Origin: Nocardia stercoris
GTDB lineage: Bacteria; Actinomycetota; Actinomycetes; Mycobacteriales; Mycobacteriaceae
DNA length: 64,000 nt
NCBI RefSeq assembly: GCF_003696265.1
Contig: NZ_RFFH01000004.1
Coordinates: 248,001 to 312,000, forward strand
Direction: 5' to 3'
The notes under the pieces are model-generated. The model had not been told where the DNA came from. It saw only the letters and a list, made by a program, of their open reading frames with translations, and searched no databases. The position numbers were made by a program, and so were the translations under genes. Shown piece by piece: positions 16,776 to 25,167 of this stretch. Each line of letters opens with the position of its first letter. Positions within the stretch are counted from its first letter, which is position 1.

Positions 16776-17570
16776 TCAGCTTCCCATCTTCTTGTAGAAG
16801 CTGCCCACCAGTGGTGCGGTGATGCGGCGGGGGGTGTACGTCCCCGCGACGCTCATGCCCTTGCTGATCAGGCCCGGGACGACGCGCATCTTGTTGCGGG
16901 ACAGCGCGTCGATGGATTGGCGGGCGGCGTCGGCGGCGGTGACCCAGATGAAGCCGGGGATCTTGGCGCTGACGTCGTCCTGGTCGGGGTTGTCGGTGCG
17001 GACCGGGCCGGGGGCCAGCAGGGTCACGTGGACGCCGGTGCCTTTGAGTTCGCCGCGCAGCGATTCCGAGAGACCGTTGGTGAAGGCCTTGGTGGCCACG
17101 TAGGTGGCGTTGTTGGGGATGGCCATGTTTCCGGCGGCCGAGCCGGTGATGAGGATGCCGCCGGCGTGGCGGTCGAGCATGCCGGGTAGGACCGCGAGGG
17201 TCAGGTCGTGGACGGCGACCGCGTTGAGTTCGACGATGGCGCGTTCGTAGGCCGGGTCCAGCTTCGAGAGGGCGCCGAAGGTGGCGACACCGGCGTTGTT
17301 GCACAGGATGGCGATGTCGCGGCTTGCTAGTTCGGTGACCAGGGGCGCGCGGGCGTCGCGGTCGGACAGGTCGACGGCCCGCACTTCGACCGTGACGCCG
17401 TAACGCTCGGTGAGGCGCTGCGCGTGTTCGGCGAGCAGGTCGCCGCGGCGGGCGACGAGGATCAACGAGTAGCCGCGAGAGGCCAACTCGGTGGCGAGGG
17501 CGGTTCCGATGCCGGAGGAGGCTCCGGTCACGACGGCGCGGTTCTCGGAGGTGGGGACAGGCAAGCTCAC
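16776..17570 (-). CDS. cmrA: Short-chain reductase, probable mycolate reductase CmrA (Rv2509 homologue)
   Basis: A 264-residue SDR with the cofactor motif TGASSGIG (15-22), NNAG, catalytic Ser144 and Tyr157-x3-Lys161 (YVATK). ARR after the second strand suggests a preference for NADPH. The sequence type and position next to the DUF853 gene and orn match Rv2509, the enzyme that reduces the beta-keto group of newly condensed mycolates. If so, it acts in the cytoplasm at the last step of mycolic acid synthesis. The start is GTG and has only a weak ribosome site. The C-terminal RRITAPLVGSFYKKMGS is also typical of this subgroup. Confidence 0.8.
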   Translation of the reverse strand: MSLPVPTSENRAVVTGASSGIGTALATELASRGYSLILVARRGDLLAEHAQRLTERYGVTVEVRAVDLSDRDARAPLVTELASRDIAILCNNAGVATFGALSKLDPAYERAIVELNAVAVHDLTLAVLPGMLDRHAGGILITGSAAGNMAIPNNATYVATKAFTNGLSESLRGELKGTGVHVTLLAPGPVRTDNPDQDDVSAKIPGFIWVTAADAARQSIDALSRNKMRVVPGLISKGMSVAGTYTPRRITAPLVGSFYKKMGS

Positions 17571-17928
17571 CCGGGCAGCCTACCGGTCCTTCCGCGATGT
17601 CCGGATCGGACCGCGAATCATCCGGGTGGGCAACTTCGGCCGAGGTTTGCTGAATAGAAACTGAAATGTTTCACTTCGTTCGACCCGGGATCGGAGATCA
17701 CTCCGAGTGGACTTCGCCGGGCCCGTTCAGTGTGGTCGCGATGCTGCCTGTGCGCAGTTGTGGTCGAGGTCACGATGGGTTGGGACCGGCTCTCCGGGCG
17801 GTGCGGGTCACACCTGCACCGACTTTGATGTGACCTTACGTAACTGTTAGCTTCGTGTTGGCAGTGTTGCCGATCACCGAGAGTAGGGCAGTGAAATCCG
17901 AGCGGTCCACCGCACACCGGAGGCGCAT
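17571..17928. other. Upstream region of the mce operon (no gene)
   Basis: These 358 bases separate the divergent cmrA-like and yrbE genes and must hold the promoters of both. The second half is less GC-rich than the flanks. A short palindrome TTACGTAA lies at 17836-17843, and GGAGG sits five bases before the yrbEA GTG. No convincing small ORF and no clear -35/-10 pair can be named. Confidence 0.6.
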
Positions 17929-18774
17929 GTGGCGCAGGTGACTCGGGCTACTTCGAGCCCATCACATCTCCGGATCGTGCGAAAGAATTTCTCCGACACC
18001 ATCGCGTCGTCACTGCGCACCTTCGGTCGCTCCGTCGACATCGCGCGCGAATCCACCGTCGGCGCGGTCACCGACATCGCCCGCCGCGAATTCCAGTGGC
18101 GCGAGGCGATCCTGCAGTCCTGGCGGCTCGTCACCGTCACGGCGCTGCCCGCGATCCTGATCGCGGTCCCGTTCGGTGTCATCGTCTCGGTCCAGGTCGG
18201 CAACCTGATCCACAACCTCGGCGCCGACTCGCTGCTCGGCGCCACCGGCGGCCTCGGCGTCATCAAACAGGGCGCCCCGCTGGCCACCGGTTTCCTGCTC
18301 GGCGGCGCCGGCGCCTCGGCCATCGCCGCCGACCTCGGCGCCCGCACCATCCGCGAAGAGATCGACGCGTTGAACACCATGGGCATCAGCCCGATTCATC
18401 GCCTGGTGATCCCGCGGCTCGCGGCCATGATGATCGTGGCGCCACTGCTCAACATCCTCATCGTGTTCGTCGGCATCGTCAGCGGTTACGCCGTGGCCGT
18501 CGGCGGACAGCACGTCACACCCGGTAGTTACTGGGCCACCTTCGGTTCCTTCACCACAGTCACCGACGTCTGGGTGTCGGTGATCAAGGCGCTGATCTTC
18601 GGTTACCTCGTGGTCGTCATCGCCTGCCAGCGCGGGCTGGAAGCCAAGGGCGGTCCGCGCGGTGTGGCCGACGCGGTCAACGCGGCCGTCGTGCTGTCGG
18701 TGGTGTGCATCGCGATCGTCAACCTCGGCGTCACCCAGATCACCGAGATGTTCATCCCCACCAGGCTGGTGTGA
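17929..18774 (+). CDS. yrbEA: YrbE-type ABC permease, first subunit of the Mce system
   Basis: A 281-residue MlaE-family integral membrane permease. Features include the N-terminal amphipathic region, membrane helices around LVTVTALPAILIAVPFGVIV and MMIVAPLLNILIVFVGIVSG, and the conserved cytoplasmic loop TIREEIDALNTMGI with the EExDAL coupling motif that meets the ATPase. With YrbEB it forms the membrane channel of an Mce lipid importer powered by an MceG ATPase encoded elsewhere. Start at GTG with GGAGG five bases upstream. Its stop overlaps the yrbEB start by one base. Confidence 0.93.
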   Translation: MAQVTRATSSPSHLRIVRKNFSDTIASSLRTFGRSVDIARESTVGAVTDIARREFQWREAILQSWRLVTVTALPAILIAVPFGVIVSVQVGNLIHNLGADSLLGATGGLGVIKQGAPLATGFLLGGAGASAIAADLGARTIREEIDALNTMGISPIHRLVIPRLAAMMIVAPLLNILIVFVGIVSGYAVAVGGQHVTPGSYWATFGSFTTVTDVWVSVIKALIFGYLVVVIACQRGLEAKGGPRGVADAVNAAVVLSVVCIAIVNLGVTQITEMFIPTRLV

Positions 18775-19625
18775 TGACCACCTACACCCCACACGGCCTG
18801 CGCGGGCTGCGGCGGCTGGACCACTTCGTCCGGGCCCGCGTCGAAGGACTCGGTTTCGTGCTGGCGTTCGTCTGGCAGGTGCTGTCGTCGCTGCCGCTCA
18901 CGCTGCGCCGCTACCGCGACCAGACCCTCAAGTTGATCGCCGACATGACCTGGGGCCGTGGCTCGTTGATCGTCGGTGGTGGGACCGTGCCCATGATGGT
19001 GGTGCTGGGCCTGGTGCTCGGCGCGTCCATCGCGGTCGAGTCCTACACCATGCTCAACGTGCTGGACATGGGTCCGCTGACCGGCATCGTGTCCGCGTAC
19101 GCCACCACCCGCGAGCTCGCGCCCATCGTGTGCGCGGTCGGCTTCGCGGCCCAGGCCGGCTGCCGGATGACCGCCGAGATCGGCTCGATGCGGATCTCGG
19201 AGGAGATCGACGCCATCGAGGCGCTCGGCCTGCGGTCGGTGCCGTTCGTCGTCACCACCCGCGTGATCGCGGGCGCGGTGTCGATCGTGCCGACCTTCCT
19301 GATCGCGCTGATCCTGTCCTACGCCGCCTGCCGCGGCCTGGTGACGCTCGTCGACGGCCAGGCCGCCGGCGTCTACGACCACTACTTCTTCCAGTTCGTG
19401 TCCGGATTCGACGTGATCGCCGCGGTGATCAAGGTGGCGGTCTTCGCCACCGTGGTCATCCTCGTCCACTGCTACTACGGGTTCTTCGCCACCGGCGGGC
19501 CCGAGGGCGTGGGCATCGCCTCCGGTCGCGCGGTCCGCGCCTCCTCGGTCGCCATCGTGGCCATCGACATGGTGCTGACCCTCGCGATGTGGGGCCTCAA
19601 CTCGACGATCACCTTCACGGGGTAG
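18774..19625 (+). CDS. yrbEB: YrbE-type ABC permease, second subunit of the Mce system
   Basis: A 283-residue MlaE-family permease paired with YrbEA. The coupling-loop motif MRISEEIDAIEALG and TRELAPIVCAVGFAAQAGCRMTAEIG segment are conserved. The start ATG shares its A with the stop of yrbEA (TGATG), showing translational coupling. MceA follows three bases after its stop. Together the two YrbE proteins make the inner-membrane part of the transporter. Confidence 0.93.
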   Translation: MTTYTPHGLRGLRRLDHFVRARVEGLGFVLAFVWQVLSSLPLTLRRYRDQTLKLIADMTWGRGSLIVGGGTVPMMVVLGLVLGASIAVESYTMLNVLDMGPLTGIVSAYATTRELAPIVCAVGFAAQAGCRMTAEIGSMRISEEIDAIEALGLRSVPFVVTTRVIAGAVSIVPTFLIALILSYAACRGLVTLVDGQAAGVYDHYFFQFVSGFDVIAAVIKVAVFATVVILVHCYYGFFATGGPEGVGIASGRAVRASSVAIVAIDMVLTLAMWGLNSTITFTG

Positions 19626-19628
19626 CCG

Positions 19629-20654
19629 ATGCCGAATTACGGAATGCCAGGAGTGGCGGTCGATCGCCGCCGGTCGCTGCTGACCGGGACCGCCGCGCTC
19701 GCGCTCGCCGCGGCGGTCGCGGTACCGGCCGCGCTCTATCTGCGCGGCCACGACTCGGCCGGGCTGACGGTCGCGTTGCACACCACCGAAATCGGGGACG
19801 GCATCCTCGAAGGCACTCCGGTGCGCGAGGACGGGGTGCAGGTCGGCACGGTCACCGCGATCGCCCCCGACCGGGCCGGCACCCAGCGCATCACGCTGCG
19901 GCTCGACGCTGCCCAGCTGCGCGGTCTCGACGAGAGCCTGCAGGTGGACTACGCGCCCTCGAACCTGTTCGGAATCGGCGAGATCGAGTTGCGCCGCGGT
20001 CCCGGCGGTGCGCCGCTGCGGCAGAACAGCGTCGTCGATCTCACCGGGCCGCGCGCGAACGGTGTGTTCGACGCGACGATGAGCGGGCTGCTGCGCAGCC
20101 TGGCGCAGACCGGCGATTCGGTGCTCACGCCGCAGATGGTGAGTTCGATCGCGCAGGCCGCCCGCGATCTGCACGCCTTCACCCCGCTGCTGCAGGCGCT
20201 GATCTCGGTGGCGGGCACCGTGACCGACCACCAGATCATGCCCAGTTCCGAACTGGCCGGCCGGCTCGGCACAGCTTTCGACGGCGGCGGCAAGTTCGCC
20301 GCGGCCACCATCCACGTACTGGACTTGATCCTGAGAAGCCCTGCGCTGCAAGAGAATCGCGCTGAGTACGACGCCGCGGTGGCCATGCTGACCGGGCAGC
20401 TGCTGCCCGGGCTGGCGCGCACCGCCGGGACCGCCGGCGACGGTCTGAGTGGCAGCACCGACGCGCTGGCGCCGGTCCTCGACGCCGTGGCCGCCACGGT
20501 CCCGCAACCCGGACAGTCCGGCGCCCAGCTCAGCGAACTGCTGGACCGCCTGCGCGCGGCCATGCCCGACACCCCGAACGGCCCGGTGCTGAACGCGGAG
20601 ATCGACGTGCACGGGATGCCGATCCTCGCCCCCATGCTGGGAGGAAACCGATGA
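19629..20654 (+). CDS. mceA: Mce-family substrate-conduit protein A
   Basis: A 341-residue MCE protein: an N-terminal membrane anchor (TGTAALALAAAVAVPAALYL), the MCE/MlaD domain (about residues 40-115, with the G-x-x-V-R-x-x-G-V-x-V-G motif present as GTPVREDGVQVGTV) and a long helical region. Six such proteins are expected to form the periplasmic tube that moves lipids or sterols from the mycomembrane to YrbE. The sequence is shorter than typical MceA proteins (often about 400 residues or more) and lacks a Pro-rich tail. Stop and mceB start overlap as ATGA. Confidence 0.9.
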   Translation: MPNYGMPGVAVDRRRSLLTGTAALALAAAVAVPAALYLRGHDSAGLTVALHTTEIGDGILEGTPVREDGVQVGTVTAIAPDRAGTQRITLRLDAAQLRGLDESLQVDYAPSNLFGIGEIELRRGPGGAPLRQNSVVDLTGPRANGVFDATMSGLLRSLAQTGDSVLTPQMVSSIAQAARDLHAFTPLLQALISVAGTVTDHQIMPSSELAGRLGTAFDGGGKFAAATIHVLDLILRSPALQENRAEYDAAVAMLTGQLLPGLARTAGTAGDGLSGSTDALAPVLDAVAATVPQPGQSGAQLSELLDRLRAAMPDTPNGPVLNAEIDVHGMPILAPMLGGNR

Positions 20655-21649
20655 AGGTGGGAGCGGCCGCATGGCGGCTGGCACTGTTCGCCGCCGTCCT
20701 GATCGGCGTCCTGGTCGTGGTGATCACCGCCATCCAGCGCCCGGTATCCGGCCCGACCGAGCGGCACGACGCCCTGTTCACCGACGCCAACGGGCTCAAG
20801 GTGGGCGACGACGTGCGGCTCTACGGTGTGCAGGTCGGCAAGGTGAAGCACATCGCGCTCGACGGCCCGCTCGCCCGCGTGCAGCTGACCGTCAAGACCG
20901 ACACCCCGGTGTTCGACAACTCGAAACTCGCCATCCGCTACCAGGCGCTCACCGGTCAGCGCTACATCGACCTGCAGCAGCAGCCGCACACCGGCACCCG
21001 GATCGCCGACGGCGCCACCATCGGAACCGACCACACGGTGCCGTCCTTCGACGTGACCGCCATGTTCAACGGGCTGCAGCCGGTGCTCGCCACCCTGTCG
21101 CCGGAGGCGATCAACCAGTTCAGTACCAGCATGATCGCGCTCATCGAGGGTGACGGCAGCGGGATCGGCCCGGCCCTGGACGCGATCGAGAAACTCGCCT
21201 CCTACGTCGACAACCGGCAGCAGGTGATCGGCACGATCATCGGCAACGCGTCGGACCTGGCCGACCGGGTCGGCGGCCGGGTGCACTACCTGGTGCCGCT
21301 GCTCGCCCGGCTCACCGACATCTTCCAATCCCTGGAATCGAGCATGGGCGGGCTCACCCAATTCGCTCTGGCCGCACCGTCGGTGCTGCGCCCGCTGGAC
21401 GCGCTGCTGCAGGACGCGGGCTTGCGATCGGGCACCGATGTGAACGCGGCGGTCGAGGCTCTGTTCCCCGATCCGCAGCAGGCGGTGGACGTCCTGGGCA
21501 AGCTGCCGACCGTTCTGACCTCGATCGACGCCGCGGCCCCCGCCACCGCTGGTGGCTGGAAGCCGCAGTGCGCCGGTGGAATTGCTGCGACGCCGCCGCT
21601 GCTGCAGGTGCTGCTCGCGGGACAGCAGGTGACCGTATGCAACCGATGA
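20651..21649 (+). CDS. mceB: Mce-family protein B
   Basis: A 332-residue MCE protein with an N-terminal membrane helix (LALFAAVLIGVLVVVITAI), the MCE domain with GDDVRLYGVQVGKV, and a helical region full of short heptad-like runs. A C-terminal Cys pair (C in KPQCAGG and VTVCNR) is typical of several MceB proteins. It is coupled to mceA by an ATGA overlap and to mceC by another. Confidence 0.92.
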   Translation: MKVGAAAWRLALFAAVLIGVLVVVITAIQRPVSGPTERHDALFTDANGLKVGDDVRLYGVQVGKVKHIALDGPLARVQLTVKTDTPVFDNSKLAIRYQALTGQRYIDLQQQPHTGTRIADGATIGTDHTVPSFDVTAMFNGLQPVLATLSPEAINQFSTSMIALIEGDGSGIGPALDAIEKLASYVDNRQQVIGTIIGNASDLADRVGGRVHYLVPLLARLTDIFQSLESSMGGLTQFALAAPSVLRPLDALLQDAGLRSGTDVNAAVEALFPDPQQAVDVLGKLPTVLTSIDAAAPATAGGWKPQCAGGIAATPPLLQVLLAGQQVTVCNR

Positions 21650-22698
21650 AGTTGGGGCGCTGGCTCTCCGGCGATCCGCCGGTCCTCGACGAGACGGGCA
21701 AGCGCCGCCGCGAGATGCGGCTCGGGCTGACCGGTGTGGCGCTGGTCGGCGCGGTGGCCGTCGGGTCCGCGACGCTGTACGCGGTGCCGGTGGGCAAGAA
21801 GACCTACACCGCCGACCTCGCCGAGGCGCAGACGGTGAAGGCGGGCGACGACATTCGCGTGGCCGGCGTCCCGGTCGGCACCGTGACCTCGCTGGATCTG
21901 TTGCCCGACAAGGTCGTCATGCACTTCACCGTCGATTCGTCCGTATTCGTCGGTGACGCTTCGACTCTCGACGTGCGGATGCTCACCGTGGTCGGCGGGT
22001 ACTACGTGGCGCTCACGCCCGCCGGGCGGGAACCATTGGGCAGCAAGGCGATTCCGCAGGACCGAGTACACCTGCCCTACACGCTGATGCAGACCTTCCA
22101 GGACGCGATCACGCCGCTGCGCGAGGTCGACGGAGACACCGTGCGGCGCAACCTGACCGCGCTCAGCACCTCGATCGACCAAGCCCCCGACGCGCTGCGC
22201 ACCACACTCGACACCCTCGGCACCTACGTCGGCGCGCTGGACCGCCAGCGCACCCAGGTGGCGAGCGCGCTGTCGGTGGCCGACGAGTACCTCACCGCCT
22301 ACGACGGCGCCAAGTCCGATCTGGGCCGGCTGATGGACAACGTCAACCTGCTCGAGACGGTGCTGCAGAACAAGAAAGCCGAACTGGCCGAGAGCGTCGG
22401 CCTGCTGCAGTCGGTGATCGACCGGCTCGCGCTGCTGGCGCCGGCCTGGGACTCGACGCTGAAGCCGAAATTGCAGCAGCTCATCGACGCGATGCCGGCG
22501 CTCGAGGACCTCGGCAAGCGGCTGGGCCCGGTCCTGGACTCGGTGCAGAGCCTGCAGCAGCGGTTCGCCGGGATGGTCGACACCGGCGGCGCCGTGCACG
22601 TCGACCAGTCGGGGCAGGTGGTGACCGCGCCCGCCGGCACCGATACCGCCGCACTGCTCGGCCACACCTGTGTGCCGGTACCGGGGAAGGATTGCTGA
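21646..22698 (+). CDS. mceC: Mce-family protein C
   Basis: A 350-residue MCE protein. Membrane helix GVALVGAVAVGSATLYAV, then the MCE domain with GDDIRVAGVPVGTV and a helical needle region with leucine-rich heptads. I start it at the ATG that overlaps the mceB stop (ATGA); another in-frame ATG nine bases earlier would add MQP. It ends with two Cys (HTCVPVPGKDC), like its neighbours. Confidence 0.91.
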   Translation: MKLGRWLSGDPPVLDETGKRRREMRLGLTGVALVGAVAVGSATLYAVPVGKKTYTADLAEAQTVKAGDDIRVAGVPVGTVTSLDLLPDKVVMHFTVDSSVFVGDASTLDVRMLTVVGGYYVALTPAGREPLGSKAIPQDRVHLPYTLMQTFQDAITPLREVDGDTVRRNLTALSTSIDQAPDALRTTLDTLGTYVGALDRQRTQVASALSVADEYLTAYDGAKSDLGRLMDNVNLLETVLQNKKAELAESVGLLQSVIDRLALLAPAWDSTLKPKLQQLIDAMPALEDLGKRLGPVLDSVQSLQQRFAGMVDTGGAVHVDQSGQVVTAPAGTDTAALLGHTCVPVPGKDC

Positions 22699-23777
22699 TG
22701 CTGCGGACATTGCTGGGTTCGCGCGCGTTCATGTCGATCGCGGGCGTCGTGGTGCTGGCAGCCGTGGTGGTGGCCGGTTACTTCGTCGCGTTCGACCCGA
22801 TGAAGGAAACCCGCAGCTACTGCGCGATCATGCCCGACAGCGTCGGGCTCTACGTCGGCAACCAGGTGACGATGCGGGGCATCCCGGTCGGCACGGTCAC
22901 CGGGATCGGCAGCCAGGGAAGCGGTGTGCGCGTGGACTTCTCGGTCGACGCCACCCATCCGGTGTTCGCCGACGCGGGCGCCACCACACTGTCGAACAGC
23001 CTGGTGTCGGCCCGGCAGTTGGCCGTGGTGGCCAGCGGAAACGACCGCACGCCATGGGATTCCGGGAAGTGCCTGACCAAAACCGTGACACCCAAGAGTC
23101 TCACCCAGACGTTGAACGCGCTGGCCCAGCTGTCCGCGGAACTGCAAGGCCCGGACCCGAATTCGACCGACGCGCTGGCCGACGGTCTCGGCGCGCTGAA
23201 CAACGCCACCACCGGCACCGGCCCGGAGATCAACCGGATCGTGCAGCAGCTCGGCTCGGCACTGTCCACGCCCGACGCCGACGTGGCGCATCTGGCCGGC
23301 ATCTTCGACGCGTTCGCTTCGGTGGCGCAGCGGGTGCAGGCGCACTGGGGTGACCTGCAGTCGATGCTGACCCGGCTGGCGCCGACGCTGTCGCAGGCCA
23401 CCGACGACCTGCTGGTACCGGGCGCGAAGCTTATGGACGGCCTGGCCCAGGTGCTGCCCATGCTCAACGACCTGACCACCCTGTTCGGTGATCCGATCCT
23501 GCGGGCGCTGAATTCGACCGCGCCGCTGTCGAAGCTGCTCGGTTCCCAGGTCGGCTCGCTGAGCCGGATCGTGACGCAGATTCCGGTGCTCACCCAAGCC
23601 ATGGCCACCACCCAGGCACACGGCCTGGACTACACCCCGCCGCAGGTGGCGATCGCCGCGCAGAACGCCGACCAGGTGTGCGCGGTGGTGAACGCGGTCG
23701 CCCAGGGTCGATGCGCGGCCGACGGCGGGCGCGTGCTGGTGGACGGTTCGACGCTGGTGTTCGGGGCGGCGCGATGA
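22698..23777 (+). CDS. mceD: Mce-family protein D
   Basis: A 359-residue MCE protein. Membrane helix IAGVVVLAAVVVAGYFVA, MCE domain with GNQVTMRGIPVGTV, then a helical region. Start ATG shares a base with the mceC stop. Its C-terminal end, around GGRVLVDGSTLVFGAAR, is partly repeated in the small ORF that follows (19 identical bases at 23738-23756 and 24007-24025), so the 3' end of the gene was the source of a local duplication. Confidence 0.92.
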   Translation: MLRTLLGSRAFMSIAGVVVLAAVVVAGYFVAFDPMKETRSYCAIMPDSVGLYVGNQVTMRGIPVGTVTGIGSQGSGVRVDFSVDATHPVFADAGATTLSNSLVSARQLAVVASGNDRTPWDSGKCLTKTVTPKSLTQTLNALAQLSAELQGPDPNSTDALADGLGALNNATTGTGPEINRIVQQLGSALSTPDADVAHLAGIFDAFASVAQRVQAHWGDLQSMLTRLAPTLSQATDDLLVPGAKLMDGLAQVLPMLNDLTTLFGDPILRALNSTAPLSKLLGSQVGSLSRIVTQIPVLTQAMATTQAHGLDYTPPQVAIAAQNADQVCAVVNAVAQGRCAADGGRVLVDGSTLVFGAAR

Positions 23778-24052
23778 GGGCTCGGTTGTCCAGCGGAACG
23801 GTGACCCTCGGCGGGGCGCCGGAGCGGGTGCGCGTGGTGGGTGTGGCCCAGAAGCGTTGTGCTAGTAGGTCTTTCGGTGCTGATGTCCGCAGCGGCGGGC
23901 GCGTGATGAGGGCTCGGTTGTCCGACGGGGCGGTGGATGTCGGCGGGGCGTCGGAGCTGGCGCGCGCTGGGTTCGCTCTGGCGGGGAATGCGAACGGCAG
24001 TGTGCCGGTGGACGGTTCGACGCTGATCAGCGGAACGGCAGGGGCGCGATGA
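23774..24052 (+). CDS. Small ORF made of duplicated mceD-tail and mceE-head pieces
   Basis: A 92-residue frame coupled to both neighbours: its ATG overlaps the mceD stop and its stop overlaps the mceE ATG. It contains two copies of a peptide like the MceE N terminus (MRARLSSGTVTLGG at residue 1 and MRARLSDGAVDVGG at residue 45; MceE begins MRIRLTDGTVTVEF). It also contains a copy of the MceD tail (VDGSTLISG, compare VDGSTLVFG). DNA shows exact repeats: 18 bases at 23774-23791 and 23906-23923. It has no membrane segment or MCE domain. It looks like a remnant of repeated junction duplications that stayed in frame; whether it makes a useful protein is open. Confidence 0.6.
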   Translation: MRARLSSGTVTLGGAPERVRVVGVAQKRCASRSFGADVRSGGRVMRARLSDGAVDVGGASELARAGFALAGNANGSVPVDGSTLISGTAGAR

Positions 24053-25167
24053 GGATTCGATTGACCGACGGGACGGTGACCGTCGAGTTCGCCCCGGGCG
24101 GGCGGTCGCGGCGGTGGACCGGTGCGGTCGCGCTGACGGTGGCGGCGGCGGTGCCGGTTGCGGGCTGCTCGTTCGATCCGGCGTCGGTGCCCATGCCCGG
24201 GACCGGGGTGTCGGGCCCGTCGTATCACGTGCACATCCAGTTCTCGAACGTGCTCAGCCTGCCGGCGCGCGCCAAGATCATGGCCAACGGTGCCCAGGTG
24301 GGCACGGTGACCGGCGTGCACGTCGTGGACAGCGCGCACGACAGCAGCGCCGCGAACACCGGGGCCGGCGGATTCGTGGTCGTCGACGCCGACATCTCGA
24401 CCGCGGTGCAGCTGCCGGTCGCCACCACCGCGGAGCTGCGGCAGAACACCGTGCTCGGCGACACCCACGTCGCTCTGCTGACGCCGACCACCGGCTACGG
24501 CAGCCTGCTGGCCGACGGCGGCACCATCCCGCTGGCGCAGACCAAGCCGCCGCAGCAGCTGGAGGACACCATGGCCGCGGTGGCCATGTTCACCAATTCC
24601 GGTGCGATCCAGCAGCTTCAGGACATGGTGCAGCAGATCGACGCGTCGCTGCCGCGGGATCCCGCGCGCACGGCGCAGATCTCACGCACCATCGCCGGCG
24701 ACACCGTCGATCTCGCCGCGCACGAGGACGCACTGGACGCGCTGCTCGACGGTCTGGCCACCAATCCTGATGAACTGCACAAGGTTTCCGACGATCTGGA
24801 CGACATCTTCCGGCCCGAGTCGGTGGAACAGACCGCCGGGATCGTGCGGTCGCTGTCGGGCGTGACCGACATCTTCGGTCAGCTCGGTCCGGTCGGCACT
24901 TCGCTGGCCTGGCTGGCGCCGCTGCTGGGGGCCGCCGGACCCGCCGCCGCGGCGTTCGTGCCGCTCGTCACCGGTGGAACGATCGACACCAGCCGCCCCG
25001 CGACCTTGGCGCGGCTCTCGGAGTTGTTGCGCGACAAAGTCATTCCGTGGGTCCAGAGCGGTCCGAAGGTGAACGTCACAGGGGTACGGACGGACGCCGC
25101 GGTGCCGGTCGCCGATCGGACCGACCGCATGATCGCGACCCTGCGGATGATCGGGGTCGTGCGATGA
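24049..25167 (+). CDS. mceE: Mce-family lipoprotein E (LprK type)
   Basis: A 372-residue MCE protein with a lipoprotein signal: a hydrophobic segment ends in VAGC with the lipidated Cys at residue 40. The MCE domain follows (ARAKIMANGAQVGTV), then a helical region. MceE proteins are the usual lipoprotein member of the hexamer. The first 15 residues are the segment duplicated in the small ORF upstream. The next gene starts inside its stop (ATGA). Confidence 0.92.
   Translation: MRIRLTDGTVTVEFAPGGRSRRWTGAVALTVAAAVPVAGCSFDPASVPMPGTGVSGPSYHVHIQFSNVLSLPARAKIMANGAQVGTVTGVHVVDSAHDSSAANTGAGGFVVVDADISTAVQLPVATTAELRQNTVLGDTHVALLTPTTGYGSLLADGGTIPLAQTKPPQQLEDTMAAVAMFTNSGAIQQLQDMVQQIDASLPRDPARTAQISRTIAGDTVDLAAHEDALDALLDGLATNPDELHKVSDDLDDIFRPESVEQTAGIVRSLSGVTDIFGQLGPVGTSLAWLAPLLGAAGPAAAAFVPLVTGGTIDTSRPATLARLSELLRDKVIPWVQSGPKVNVTGVRTDAAVPVADRTDRMIATLRMIGVVR

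Noticed and set aside
17618..17917. A 99-codon minus-strand frame in the mce upstream region
   Set aside because: No ribosome site, odd composition (many His, Cys and Arg) and no family features; more likely promoter DNA.
18603..20684. A 693-codon open frame on the minus strand opposite yrbE/mce genes
   Set aside because: It is antisense to well-supported yrbE and mceA genes, gives a low-complexity Arg/Gly/His/Asp-rich product, and is an effect of high GC at third positions.
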